A DNA stretch of 64,000 nucleotides from Gnetum montanum (Eukaryota > Streptophyta > Gnetopsida > Gnetales > Gnetaceae), in NCBI GenBank assembly GCA_015680685.1, contig MNCI01026977.1, forward strand, positions 226,633 to 290,632, given 5' to 3'. Both the position numbers and the translations under genes were made by a program. The notes under the pieces are model-generated. The model saw only the letters and a list, made by a program, of their open reading frames with translations, did no database searches and was not told the origin of the DNA. Shown piece by piece: positions 1 to 11,058 of the stretch (the stretch's first letter is position 1; each line of letters begins with the position of its first letter).

Positions 1-3
1 GCG

Positions 4-327
4 TCAGCCTCCAACGCACCGAATCTGGATATTGTCCCCATCGAAATGAATGGATGTACAGATGTTAAAAATTAAAAGGATGGGCGAATGCTTAAGGGAC
101 TCAACTAGGAGCCCCAGGAATATTTCATATCCAGGAATTAAAATACGGTAAGGAATATATCTGGGGTGAGTAAAGGACATTATTCTGGATATTGTAAGCT
201 CACGGCGTATTGCGGTTGGAGTTTTATACTCCAAATCCCAAATTGAATTGAGTGGGGCGTTGAGCCGCTGAACACGTGGTCGTAATGACGCCAAACATTC
301 ATACGTCAACGGGATAATGTGGTCCAA
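4..327 (-). CDS. unrecognised 107-residue open frame at the left edge
   Basis: An open frame of 107 codons starts at 327 and ends at a stop at 4-6. I do not recognise the product. It has mixed hydrophobic and charged composition with no clear signal peptide, membrane segment or catalytic motif. It lies beside a 55-bp tandem repeat and in DNA with no other coding signal, so it may be a fragment of a decayed element or a chance frame. Confidence 0.15.
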   Translation of the reverse strand: MDHIIPLTYECLASLRPRVQRLNAPLNSIWDLEYKTPTAIRRELTISRIMSFTHPRYIPYRILIPGYEIFLGLLVESLKHSPILLIFNICTSIHFDGDNIQIRCVGG

Positions 328-479
328 ATCCTTTGGGATACCCCGGGAATTCGTTAAAGGTTATGATTCAAATGTGGTCCAAATCCTTTGGGATACCCCG
401 GGAATTCGTTAAAGGTTATGATTCAAATGTGGTCCAAATCCTTTGGGATACCCCGGGAATTCGTTAAAGGTTATGATTC
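316..479. repeat. three tandem copies of a 55-bp unit
   Basis: Units begin at 316, 371 and 426, each starting AATGTGGTCCAAATCC and containing CCCCGGGAATTCG. The copies are essentially identical, so the amplification is recent compared with the surrounding decay, or it reflects assembly. No gene is associated. Confidence 0.9.
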
Positions 480-2516
480 TTGATTTGAAAGTTAAGTTAT
501 GGCTTTGATTCTGGAGGATAATGTTGAGTTATAAAGTTTTAATTGGACTATATATCTTAGGGTCCCCCACCTCCACAAAACCCCATTCTACGCCACACAC
601 AAAGTAATACATTATGTAATCATGTAATGTGCAACCATGTCAAAGTACTTGGATACAAGTTATATGGTTAGAGGAGGTATATATGAAAGTGTAATTTTTA
701 ATTGCATTCATTGAGAATCCTTAGATCTATTGACTTAGTTTCATGATTACTTTTATTAATTTTTTTTAAATTCATAACTTAGTGATACTTATCAAACCTA
801 TGATTTTATATATGCTTTAACATAATCTTTAAGATCAACACAAGTCACATATTTTAACTAAGTGAACTATGTATTTCACATTAATTTTTGAAGATAAATC
901 ATTGAAAAGACCATATTTTCTCTTATATGGAAGAATCAAAATATTGTTGCTGTGTGTGTGTGAGATTTGTGAAAAGAAATTTAGTTCATTCATTCACATG
1001 CATAAAATCTTTCTCTTTATCTAGTTCTATGTAATCCTATGTAATGATTTTGGGGATGCCTTTTTAGGTTTTCATCCTTAAAACCAATATTGAAAACCAT
1101 CATCTTTAAGGTAAGAAAAGGATTAGACCTTACAATTGTTTAGAAGCTTCTGATTACATTTTCACTTCCTACTAAAGGCTTACTATTAATAAAAAAGAAA
1201 AACTATAGAAAAAACATTTAGGAATTCATATGAAGCATTGGTTATTCAATAAGACTTGTTGTCTTATATGGTGCTAAATGTTGGGTGGTACAAAAGAGAC
1301 ACAAAAAACAAATCAATGTTGCAAAAATGTGAATGCTTCAATAGATGTTGAATGTTACAAAAAACACTTGAAATGGCTTCTATTTCAAATAAGCTACAAT
1401 AATGGTGACTTAGATGGCTTTGATATGCACAAAAAAGATTAGATAATGAACCTATAAACAAAGGTTATTACATCATTGTTCCAAAAAAGCCAACAAAGGG
1501 AAGACCAAAGAAGGCATGAAAAAAATGATTGAACATGATTTGAAGAAACTATAAATAAACAAAGATCTAACTCTTCATAGAGGTAAATGATGAAAAACAA
1601 CTCAGTTACCTGAACCCATTTAGTTGGGATAAGGTTAGAATAATGATAATGATGATATGAAGTATCAATTGTTGAATGATGTCACTTTGAACTAACAAGG
1701 GAAGATTCCAAAAAAAGAGTAACATTGGGTGGAGGGAAAGGAGGGCCCCCACCTTGTTAATAGAATCAACATTATCAAAAAATTATCTCTATATCTTAAC
1801 TAATAGTTGCAAGAAAATTATTAGTAATTAGAATATCTTGAATATGTTGTCCATTCTAAAGATTTGGTATGTATTCATCATTTGATAGCCTTCATCAACA
1901 TTTTTTATTATGAAGAACTATTTGAAAACCATCTAAATCAATAATTTGTTTCTATGAGATCTTAGGAACATATATATCTTTCCCCTTATTCATTAAAGAA
2001 TTCTTTGAAATCAATGTAATTGAAATGTTCTTCGAAGGTACATTTTGTTGAACAACACTAAAAGAAAAGGGAGGGTTAACTATTGAAATAGTAGTAGAAG
2101 AAATCATCACAAGATTTGTAACATCTATAGAAAAAATCTTAGCAAGATCTACAACATTTGTAGAAGGAATCCTAGTAGTGTTTGTAGTAGCTTGTTGGTG
2201 ACATGCTTACGCAGCCTTTTTTGGATCATAAAAGGATATGAATTAAATATATGATCCTCTTGATGATAATACTGACATGACTTTAGAAGATTATAATAAA
2301 CAACCTTTTGCACACAATCAATTCCACCAGCACACACAAGAGTTTTTCACTTAAGAAAATTAAGATCTATCTTAATCATATATTGAATTCTATGAAAGCT
2401 ACTACCTATAGTTAAGGTTTTAGAATACTTGATTAACCCAATTCAAGAGATAATATTCCTTTTGAATTTTTAAAAAATTACTGGACATTTTGATAGTTTA
2501 ACAAAATAAGAAACCT
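480..2516. other. gene-free AT-rich DNA
   Basis: No open frame here has recognisable protein character. There is a short TG microsatellite near 950-962 and a C/G-rich patch near 1730-1755. The rest is AT-rich, probably old degraded repeat, but I cannot assign a family. Confidence 0.5.
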
Positions 2517-3727
2517 GTCACAACCTAGAAATTTGCATAAATTTAATTATTTAATTGAATGCATGTGATCAATTCTTTACTATTGTCAAATGCATTTCAA
2601 TAGATTAGCTTATCATTATTATTGATATTACTATTGTTGTTGTTGTTGTTAGTTTTCTACATAAATGAATACAATTTGCTTGCTAGGATATTTTATTAAA
2701 ATTTTCCTTGTTTCACTATTATTTAAGCTCAATCATAGATCTTCTAAATATTTTATGATTAAATGTTGAAATCTAATAACCCAAGGAAGTATTCTTTATG
2801 TTAGTTATTATGCCTTTATAAGTGTTTAATTATGCATATTTTATTCTTTGTTACGTACATTTAATTATGCATCTTTTTATTTTTATTACACATATGTGAT
2901 TATATAATACTTTGCTCATGGAGAAATTTTAAACTTAAGTCCTACCCAAATTAGATCCCTTGGTACTATTTGTCATTACACTAGGATTTGGAGCTCATTT
3001 TTAATTATAATTAAATATTGCATAAATTAGCTTTGTTAAGGAAGTACCTTAGGATGACGTCCTACCTAAAATTTGACCTTACTAATGTGTCTACGATGTT
3101 AAAAAATATAGATTTTAACCCTTGGTATATTAGAATCGAAGTTACAGTTCTCGAGATATCACAATTTCTATGTTTGAACTAGATGACTATGATAAGTAAT
3201 GCCTAGGTAACATTTTAGCATACTATTAGGTAGAGGACTTGTTAAAGATCTCGTAAGTTCAAACGGAATTTGATTTGATGTCCCATGTGAATGTTATAAG
3301 AGGTTAAACATTGAGAGTATTACTAGAGATGGGAAAAATGAGAAAAGAATTTATAAAAAGTATGTTAAAAAAAAGGTAAAAATCAAATTAAAAAAAGTCA
3401 ACACCATTATGCACATTTATGTGCAAAATGCAAAGAATAGTAAATACATTATATGTTATAAACATTACCTTTTCTTTATGTTTCCTCACAATTCTCTACA
3501 TTACCTTTTGATTTTTCCTTTCATCGCATGATTTTTTTGCTATTGTTTTTTTTGTCGCTACTTTTGCAAAATTATGTTTTGTTATAATTTTGGAGAAAGA
3601 CATCTTTTACCCTTTCTTCTTCATTTTGAAGTTGATTTGAACTCGGTTTCTTCCATTCTTTCTTTTATAAATAGGTAATGGCCCTAGATACATCTTATCA
3701 TAACAAAATTCTAGAAGCTCTACCAGC
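2517..3727 (+). repeat. family X, left part: probable old LTR interrupted by element A
   Basis: The stretch opens with TGTCACAACC, a common start of Ty3-type LTRs, and contains TATAAATA near 3665. Its right part (about 3340-3727) matches 21,540-22,056 on the same strand, and the sequence resumes after element A at 13,992. Calling it an LTR is an inference from the TG start and TATA box. The outer boundaries are not proven. Confidence 0.4.
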
Positions 3728-3740
3728 ACAAGTGATGAGA

Positions 3741-3896
3741 GCGGTTACTCTAGCAGTTATTCTAATTATTAGAGTAGTTACTCTAGTGGTTACTCTAGTA
3801 GTTATTCTAATTATTAGAGTGGCTACTCTAGTGGTTACTTTAGTAGTTATTCTAATTATTAGAGTGGTTACTCTAATTATTAGAGTAGTTGCTTCC
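3741..3896 (+). repeat. U3 palindromic array, TTACTCTAG / CTCTAATTATTAGAG type
   Basis: Repeated GTTACTCTAG words alternate with the palindrome CTCTAATTATTAGAG between the LTR edge and the TATA box. Homologous arrays of different length occur at 13030-13212, 22420-22560 and 30630-30826. Open frames on both strands here (Val/Ile/Thr-rich) are by-products of the repeat. Confidence 0.85.
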
Positions 3897-3901
3897 AAGC
3901 C

Positions 3902-3909
3902 TATAAATA
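3902..3909 (+). promoter_or_regulatory. TATA box of element A 5' LTR
   Basis: TATAAATA sits just after the palindromic array, about 170 bp inside the LTR. Element B keeps the same site (about 22,570). The 3' LTR of A has a mutated version (TAAAAATA, about 13,227). Confidence 0.75.
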
Positions 3910-4076
3910 CAATGCCCAGGTGCACAATTGGAAAGGAGTTTAGTAATAGTCAAGTAGCAAAACTCTTGTAGTTTGTTTGAAGGTTAGAGTATTTTCCAAG
4001 TGCTCACAGTAGGAGGTTGAAGTGTGGACAGATCTTTATTCAAGTATTGTGTACCTGAACACACCTTGTGTACGAC

Positions 4077-4082
4077 AATAAA
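4077..4082 (+). terminator. LTR polyadenylation signal AATAAA
   Basis: AATAAA lies about 170 bp downstream of the TATA box in a block conserved in all the TGATGAG-type LTRs of the window (for example ACAATAAAGATC in the solo LTR at 15,426-16,291). It would define the end of R. Confidence 0.6.
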
Positions 4083-4674
4083 GATGAGCTCTTTGATTCA
4101 TCCTTGCAACACTTAAGATTTTTTTTCTTACACATTTATTTTATTTTATTTTCTTATGCATTTATTTTATTTTATTTTATTTTATGCACTTTACATTTCT
4201 GTTATTAGCATAGCAATTTATTTTGATCAATTAAGCAAATCATTAAATTACACTCAGTACGATCGCTTCGAGCATGTGTGTAATGCTTAGTAACCCAGTA
4301 ATGATTAGCGTGTTATAATCCCAGCAACGGTGCACTAGTTCAAGATGTGTACAACAAGTGAGAATGGATACTGGTGTTAGGATTAGTTAAAGCCTAGTTA
4401 ATGAGTAGTTAAGTTAAATTAGTTACTTAGTTATCTCTCTCTCTTCCCTACTAGCATAGGACATAAAAACATAAAAGCTATAAAAATCATATGCCTCAAG
4501 CTTACTTAACCATACAATTGTGACATATAGGTAAGGTTAGGAAGACAACGATCAACCAATCCATCCTTGTTCCATAAGGGCACATAAGCACTTAGTCCTT
4601 GGAATTTGACTAGATCATGCGTGAAACACTCGTATTCGTATGGTTGAGCATAGGGGTACCTTGTCGCTCATCAT

Positions 4675-4692
4675 TGGTGCCGTTGTTGGGGA
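4675..4692 (+). other. primer-binding site, tRNA-Asp type
   Basis: TGGTGCCGTTGTTGGGGA begins one base after the LTR. It differs from the plant Athila/Tat tRNA-Asp PBS TGGCGCCGTTGCCGGGGA by three C-to-T transitions. Elements B (23331-23348) and C (37816-37833, minus strand) have the same site with other transitions. Confidence 0.85.
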
Positions 4693-4809
4693 CTTAGTTG
4701 TTTGTGCGCTAACTAGAACATAGGAAATCATTCACATCGTTGGAACGAACCCTTAGGGTTGGTTGAGAAAATAGTAAACAAGAATACATTGCACATTGAA
4801 TAGACAAGT

Positions 4810-7260
4810 ATGTCTCCTTCTTCGTACGAAAGCGCCTCACCGCCTAGATCTAAAATAGGAAACAGTCAGCGACGTAATACACATGACGTTGATCCACTAG
4901 TCCCTCAACAAGCTCAAGTGGTATATATTCATCCCAATGAGTATATATCAGACTTCACCTTTATCCTCCATCAAGACGAACAACTACGTTGGCGAGACTT
5001 AAAAGGTAACATAGTGTTATCTTTCGATTGTTCAGTCTCGAGCATGCTTCTTCATGCTCTCATATGAATTAGCATGCTGCACTTACATGTAGAATACGTT
5101 GTGCAAGACCATGACTTGAGAGAATACCGTCCCACAAAGGCACAATGTCAAAGGGACTTGCAATAGGAGAGACATCATAAGTCTTTGAAGGGCAAGTGGT
5201 CCAAGGATGCCCACATGTCTTAAGCAAAAATGAGGGTGGTGAACCTACCTTAGGTAGTTGCCCACACAACGATGTTCCTCCCCTTGACTTTGGCCAAGGG
5301 GTTGTGTATTAGAACCTTTATTCCACTATTCATAACCCAGGTTCTGATACCCATGAGCAAAAAAGGGTCCAAAAAATGGACACGAACTCATGATAAAGGT
5401 GGATATTCTGATAGTAATCGCGATCGGGGCTGAGACCGCAGAAGAGAAGGTAGCAGATAGCGTTATGGTGATGGTTCTCCTTCTTCTTCACCTTCATCAT
5501 CTCCTTCATCCTCTCCTTCATTATCTAGATGTGGTCATAAAGAAAAATACCATGGGGATAAAGGTAGGAAAAGTGGAAGTCATAGATGAAACAACCAGGA
5601 AAGGGAATGAGGGCACTCTAGAGAATCACGACATAGAAGAAGGGAGAGTAAGGAACAACGTAGGCATCATAGACACCATGGACGAGATGATCACGATGAA
5701 CCCGTCCTTACTACTCGAAGTATGTTGGACATAACTAAGGTTATTAAAATTTCAACAAGGCATTAGAAAGATAGTAGGATCAAAAGATTAGGTATGAACA
5801 ATATCCCACAATTTGAAGGGGGATACAACGTTGATCCTCAGAATCATTTACAAGCATTCCATGACACGTGTGCCTTACAAAACATAGAGAACGAATGGCA
5901 AAAACTTAAGTTGTTCTCGTGGACACTAGTTAAAGAAGCGGAAAACTGGTACTGGTCCTTAGAACTGGAATCTATTCATAGATGAAGTACTATGTTAGAA
6001 TTATTTAACAATAAGTACCAAACGTACTCCCAAGTGTCCAACCTGTGAAAGCAAATCGAAGGTTGGAAACAAGGAGGACATGAACCCTTGGATGCTACTA
6101 TGGGTTGATACTATGCATTGTTACATCATTGTCCTGGCCATGGTTATTCGCAAAGGGATTAACTATGCCATCTTGTAGATGGGTTTAGGCATGAAACGAG
6201 AAGAATCCTTGGGACTTATGCCCAAGGAAGACTATTCGAGCTTAGGTTCCATTAAATCCAAAGACTGTTGGAGCAAGTTGTTAAGGAAGAAGGTGAGCTA
6301 CGGAAGAGAGAAAGTGCAGAAGAGTATAACCGAGATCCTTCCCTTTGGAAGAGGGGAGTAAAATTTTGTGAGGATGAAGAGTCACGACTTGAAGAGATGG
6401 TGAATAAGAAAACTTTGCCTATCCAAAAGATGACATCAGAAGTTTTGACAAAGGTAGACCAAATGTGGGATTCCCTAGATAATAGATTTCAAACTATTCT
6501 TAAAATAGTAGAGGAGTCTAGAGAGGAAGGTAGTGATTGTGAAAAAAGAAAAAAAAAGAGAAGCTGAATATACACATAGCAAGGGTAAGGGAAAAGTTGC
6601 CATCATTGAAGAGGTTGTGGAGTCGAAAACAAACAATGATAGTGGATGCGCGATATGTCAATATAACCATCCTATGGGATGTTGCCCTGTAATCTCACAT
6701 CTGTAGGAGTCTGGGGTGTATGCACTCAACCCATGATTAAACAAAAGGCAAACACCCCAAATGTTATCTTATCCTCAAGGTAACCTAAGGTAGTTCCACG
6801 AACCCTTAACATATTCTCCTAGTGGAACTCCACCACAACCGATTGAGCAATATTAATAGCGGCAACACCTACAATCATGGGGAATGCCACCACCAAGGCA
6901 ATAGTATCCTTACCAGCAACCTGACCCATATGGATATTACGTGCAGCAGCTAATCTCTCCACGTGACTCTACTACTCATGTCACTCCTCAACCTTACTAC
7001 AAGCCTGCAAGTATTATGGGACTCCCTCTTCTAGGGGCAATATCCTGCAAGCATATCATCCTTCTCATTCGACCGCATCTCTTCTACTAATGGCTCCACT
7101 ACCACCTGCTTCAGTTATGCAAGGTGAAATCCCTACCCAGCTACAGCAACATAACGCCACAAGGGCTGTTAACTATTAACCTATTGTTAGTTCCAACAAC
7201 AACATGAAGAAAAGACCTTTCTTTAGAACTAATAGTCCAACCAAGACCTTGTAATCACAA
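4810..7260 (+). pseudogene. gag: element A gag (capsid/nucleocapsid), broken
   Basis: The start ATG at 4810 (MSPSS) matches the starts in B (23466) and C (37693, minus). The N-terminal block contains FILHQDEQLRWRDLKGNIVL, conserved in all three and not one I know from other gags. A Ser/His-rich low-complexity part follows (about 5390-5640). The capsid-like core at 5794-6100 begins near NNIPQFEGGYNVDPQNHLQAF, then comes a Lys/Glu-rich helical part (6179-6567). A compact zinc knuckle CAICQYNHPMGCC lies at about 6646-6690. Several stops and at least one frame change (5390-5800) break it. The Pro/Gln-rich tail leads to the protease. Gag would form the particle that packages element RNA. Confidence 0.8.
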
Positions 7261-7439
7261 GTGGCTAATTCCTTAGACGCCTCAGTATCAATCAAAAATT
7301 TGGAGCCTCCTTCAACTCAACCATCACACTCAAGGAATACGGTCATGCTAACACATGCTATCACCGATTGGATCAAAGTTGACCATCTTCCTTGAAAATT
7401 CTTTGATTCTAGGAGTGCTCTGATATATTTACGAATTGT

Positions 7440-7848
7440 TGGAAATGAACCATGCAAGGCTCTTTTAGATTTAGGTTTTAGTGTCAAATTTATTTCTTAA
7501 GAAATGTACAAGGCCTAGAACCTGCCTTCATTGAAAAAGAGCAACATTCATCTAGAGTTGATCGACCAGTCCATCACTATCTTGTTCGGTCTAGTGGAGG
7601 ACATTGTTACCACTATTTTTGGGTGGTTGTACCTAGCTAATTTCCTAGTGATTCAGGTGAACAACGATAAGGGGGACTTCCCAATCATAATGGGAAGAGC
7701 ATGGCTAAGCACCATCGATGCACACCTAAGAATCCGTGATCTTTCCCTAGAAATATTAAAGAAAAATACATTCGAAAAGATCAAGAAGAAGAAAGTTCCA
7801 TGCATTGCATACAGTGACACAGGGTGTAATTGCGTGCAGAGGTCATGA
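7440..7848 (+). pseudogene. element A aspartic protease, broken
   Basis: The flap/active-site region reads ALLDLG, where element C keeps ALLDSGSGVNLIS, so the second residue of the D-S/T-G triad has become Leu. A stop follows shortly. The downstream part (7531-7848) is open and has the retroviral-protease-like FPIIMGRAWLST, equivalent to the I-LGRPWL motif. It would have cleaved Gag-Pol. The homologous segment is deleted in B and intact in C. Confidence 0.8.
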
Positions 7849-7989
7849 TTTGTGCAAAGTTTAGCATTTCCTGCATGCAATCAGTGTGCACAAGTGATTA
7901 ACATACAAAGATGCCTATATGCAATAGCCACACAATAGGAAGACACCCAGTGGCTGACAGCTGATCAAGAAAGTAGTTCACTCATATGC

Positions 7990-9195
7990 ATGGAACCAAC
8001 TAAGGGTTTGACTTGTGCTTACATCGATAGCATAGATGCAGTAGAGCAAGTCCACCGCCAACTTCCAAGTCTTAACCTTGAAAATGTCAACTGGGGGAAG
8101 TTGGAAATCCCTGAGAAATTTAAGCAGGAGCCTCTCAAGCTGAAACCATTGCCCATCGGTATAGAATACATGTTCCTTAAAAATCGAAAACTAGTAATTA
8201 TTAATGCTAAGCTTGCTCCTCAATAGAAAGAAGAATTGCTAAAGGTAATAAATAAATGGTCAAAAGCCTTCCCTTGGTCATATCCCGAATTAATTGAAAT
8301 AAATCCCAGGATATGCCAACATAGAATTTACACTGACCCCTCCATGAAGCCTCGAAGAAAATCGTAGAGGTGATTGAACCCTAAGCTGAAGCAAGTAGTT
8401 AAGGAAAAAATTGAACAACTTCTCAAGGCTGGGTTCATATACCCCATTGCTAATAGCAAATGGGTTAGCCCCTTAGTTATTATGCCTAAAAAGGGAGGCA
8501 AATGCAGGGTGTGCATAGATTTCAGGCTACTAAATATGGAAACATTTAAAGATCACTTTCCATTGCAATTTGTCGACCAAGTCTTAAACACCATCGCAGG
8601 GCATTGCTATTATAGTTTTCTGGATGGATATAGTGGATATAACCAAATACAAATAGTCCTAGAAGACCAAGCCAAAACTACATTCACTAGTCCTTAGGGA
8701 ATGTTTGCATACAAATATATGTCGTTTGTCTTGTGCAATGCCCTTGCAACATTTCAATGACTAGTTCTAAGCATATTCAAATAGCAGATAGGGAATGGCG
8801 TGGCGGTCTTTATGAACGACTTCTCCACTTATGGAACGAACTTTGATCAAGCCTTGGACTAGTTGGAGCAAGTGTTAAAAAGATGTGTAGAAACCAATTT
8901 GAGGCTCAACTAGCAGAAAAGCCATTTGATGGTCCAAGAAGGCGTAGTACTAGGGCACAAAATATCACACACAAGGATAGAGGTAGACCCTAAGAAAATC
9001 AAAATTATCCAAGGAATTACCCGTCAACTGGAAACTATCAAAGATATTCGGTCATTCCTTGGACATACTGGCTACTATAGGAGATTTATTGAGAACTTTT
9101 CAAAGGTTTCCGAACCATTGGTGGAATTAACGAAAAAGGACGTACTTTTTGAGTGGACCAGGGAATGTGAATTAGCTTTCCAAAATTTGAAATAG
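7990..9195 (+). pseudogene. element A reverse transcriptase with N-terminal linker, broken
   Basis: The linker at 7990-8226 (MEPTKGLTCAYIDSID) is followed by RT blocks: LLKAGFIYPIANSKWVSPLV, CIDFRLLN, FLDGYSGYNQI and TTFTSP. The active site at 8809-8820 reads FMND where element B has FMDD, so a catalytic Asp is lost. The segment after it (8926-9195) has VLGHKIS and IRSFLGHTGYYRRFI. Stops occur near 8222, 8367, 8697 and 8757, among others. This domain would copy element RNA into cDNA. Confidence 0.9.
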
Positions 9196-9609
9196 AAGTT
9201 AGTAGAAACACCCATTCTACAAGCTCCTGATTGGTCCAAACCATTCCATATCATGACTGACACATCCAACTATGCTTTAGGAGTTGTACTTACATAGTAA
9301 GATGAAAAGAAGCATCCTTATTACATCCACTGTGCAAGTAGAAGTATCATTGGTGCACAACTTAACTACACTACCACAAAGAAAGAATTAATGGTTGTAG
9401 TGTTTGCACTAGAAAATTTTAGACACTATGTATTGGGATATAAAGTATATATACATACAGATTATAGTGCAATCTGGTTCCTCATGAATAAGCCAATGGT
9501 AAGCCCTTATATCATACGATGGCTTGTAATCTTACAAGAGTTCGATTTAACGATGATCGATCGTAAGGGCATCGAGAATTTAGATGTTGATCATTTATCT
9601 CAATTGTGA
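9196..9609 (+). pseudogene. element A RNase H, broken
   Basis: The frame continues from RT with TKKELMVVVFALENFRHYVL and YIHTDYSAI, holding the conserved Glu and Asp of Ty3 RNase H. It ends at the VDHLSQL motif that closes the domain. Stops lie near 9193 and 9298. It would degrade the RNA strand of the RNA-DNA hybrid. Confidence 0.85.
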
Positions 9610-9829
9610 TGGAACAACAAAGAGGATGAGTATCCAATTTTTGATCATTTTCGTGATGAATTCCTCTTTGCTGGTATAGGGAATAATCAATCACCTATGG
9701 AGAAAAATTGGTACAGTAGCAGTCATACCTATCTCCTTACCCAAAAAACACCACAAGAGTTAAACCTTAAGAAGAAATAATAGTTTCTTCACCGAGCCAA
9801 GTACTCTATGGAGATTAATGGACAACTTT

Positions 9830-11058
9830 ACAAAGTGTGTCCCGATGGCTTGGTTCGATGGTGTGTTCCCGATATAGATCAACTGTGAGTTCTCCAAGAC
9901 ACTCATTAGGGTCCTTGTGGGGGTCATTACGCTGGGAGACGAATGGCAATCAAGATCTTACTTTCAGGGTATTATTGGCCTACATTATTTTGGGATGCCC
10001 ATCGTTTCATCCAATCTTGTGAGTGCTATCAACATGATGGGGGAATGACTGCTAAAATGGAGGTTCCACAACAATGGATTCAATTTTTAGAACCCTTCGA
10101 CATTTGGGGAATTGATTTTATGGGGCCAATTACACCAATGTCCAATGGAAAAGCTTATATTATTGTTGCTGTTGATTACCTAACAAAATGGGCAGAAGTA
10201 GCTATTGTTAAGGATTGTACATCATCTATAGTTGCATGATTTGTTGAATAACAAATCATAAATAGGTTTGGTATGCAGCGTGCACTCATTTTAGACAATG
10301 GTATGCACTTCACAGGTGCAACTTTTTGAAAATTAATGCAACACTTAGGGGTTGAACACAAACTGACAACAACATACCACCCCTAAGCAAATGGTAAAGC
10401 TGAAGTCACCAATAGGGAGATTACGAAAATATTGACAAGAACTATCAGCAAGTTTAGGCGAGACTAAAGCACTAAAATGAATGATGCTCTTTGGGCATAC
10501 CGCTCCATAGGGAAACTCCCTATAAGCTACTCTCTCTATGAGTTAGTGTATGGTAAATTACCAACGCTTTCCATTGAAACTGAGCTCTATACACTATTCA
10601 CGACATGTGACCTCAGCCTTGACCTTGACCTAGCACAGAAACAATGGTTAGTAACCCTTAATTTGCTAGATGAAAACCGACTAGCTGCCTTGTCATCTAA
10701 CAAATTATACAAGGCATTCAATAAGCAACGTCATGACCTAAGAATTAGGAAAGTTAAATATCAGCCAAGAGATAAGGTTCTCTACTGGAATCCCACACTT
10801 GTGCCACAATGTACTAAATTTCAAACACTGTGGAAAGGACCTTATATTATTTATGCAACTTTTCCTTTAGGGGCCATGATAATATACAAACCTAAGAGCT
10901 CGAATAAGAAACTTTTGGTCAACGTGCAACAAGCCAAACCTTTCCAAGAGCTTAGGATAGCCAGTACACATGCTACCTCTCTTGATGGACAACCCTGCTC
11001 ACTATTTCAAATCTCCTCCTTCCAAATTATTCATGGGGGAGATGGCTACCTATGCTAA
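9830..11058 (+). pseudogene. element A integrase, broken
   Basis: The N-terminal zinc-binding part (9890-10040) has H, H, C and C in GGHYAGRR and SCECYQ. The catalytic core has WGIDFMGPI (first Asp), LILDNGMHF (second Asp) and GKAEVTNRE (Glu), so the DDE triad is still present. The C-terminal part from 10477 has LWAYRS, YELVYGKLP and a WKGPY-I beta-barrel motif at about 10830. It ends at 11058 in HGGDGYLC. Several stops interrupt it (about 9909, 10238, 10329). It would insert the cDNA. Confidence 0.85.

Larger units (their letters stand above)
3733..4673 (+). repeat. element A 5' LTR (941 bp)
   Basis: It runs from TGATGAG (3733) to CTCATCA (4667-4673); these 7-bp edges are perfect inverted repeats. 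U3 opens with a palindromic array, followed by TATAAATA at 3902-3909. R/U5 has AATAAA at 4077-4082. It pairs with 13023-13986. Confidence 0.95.

Noticed and set aside
3678-3971. Open frames on both strands rich in Val, Ile, Thr and Leu (also 12,952-13,294 and 30,526-30,750)
   Set aside because: They are translations of the palindromic U3 arrays of element A/B LTRs. The same sequence is open on both strands because the repeat lacks stops.
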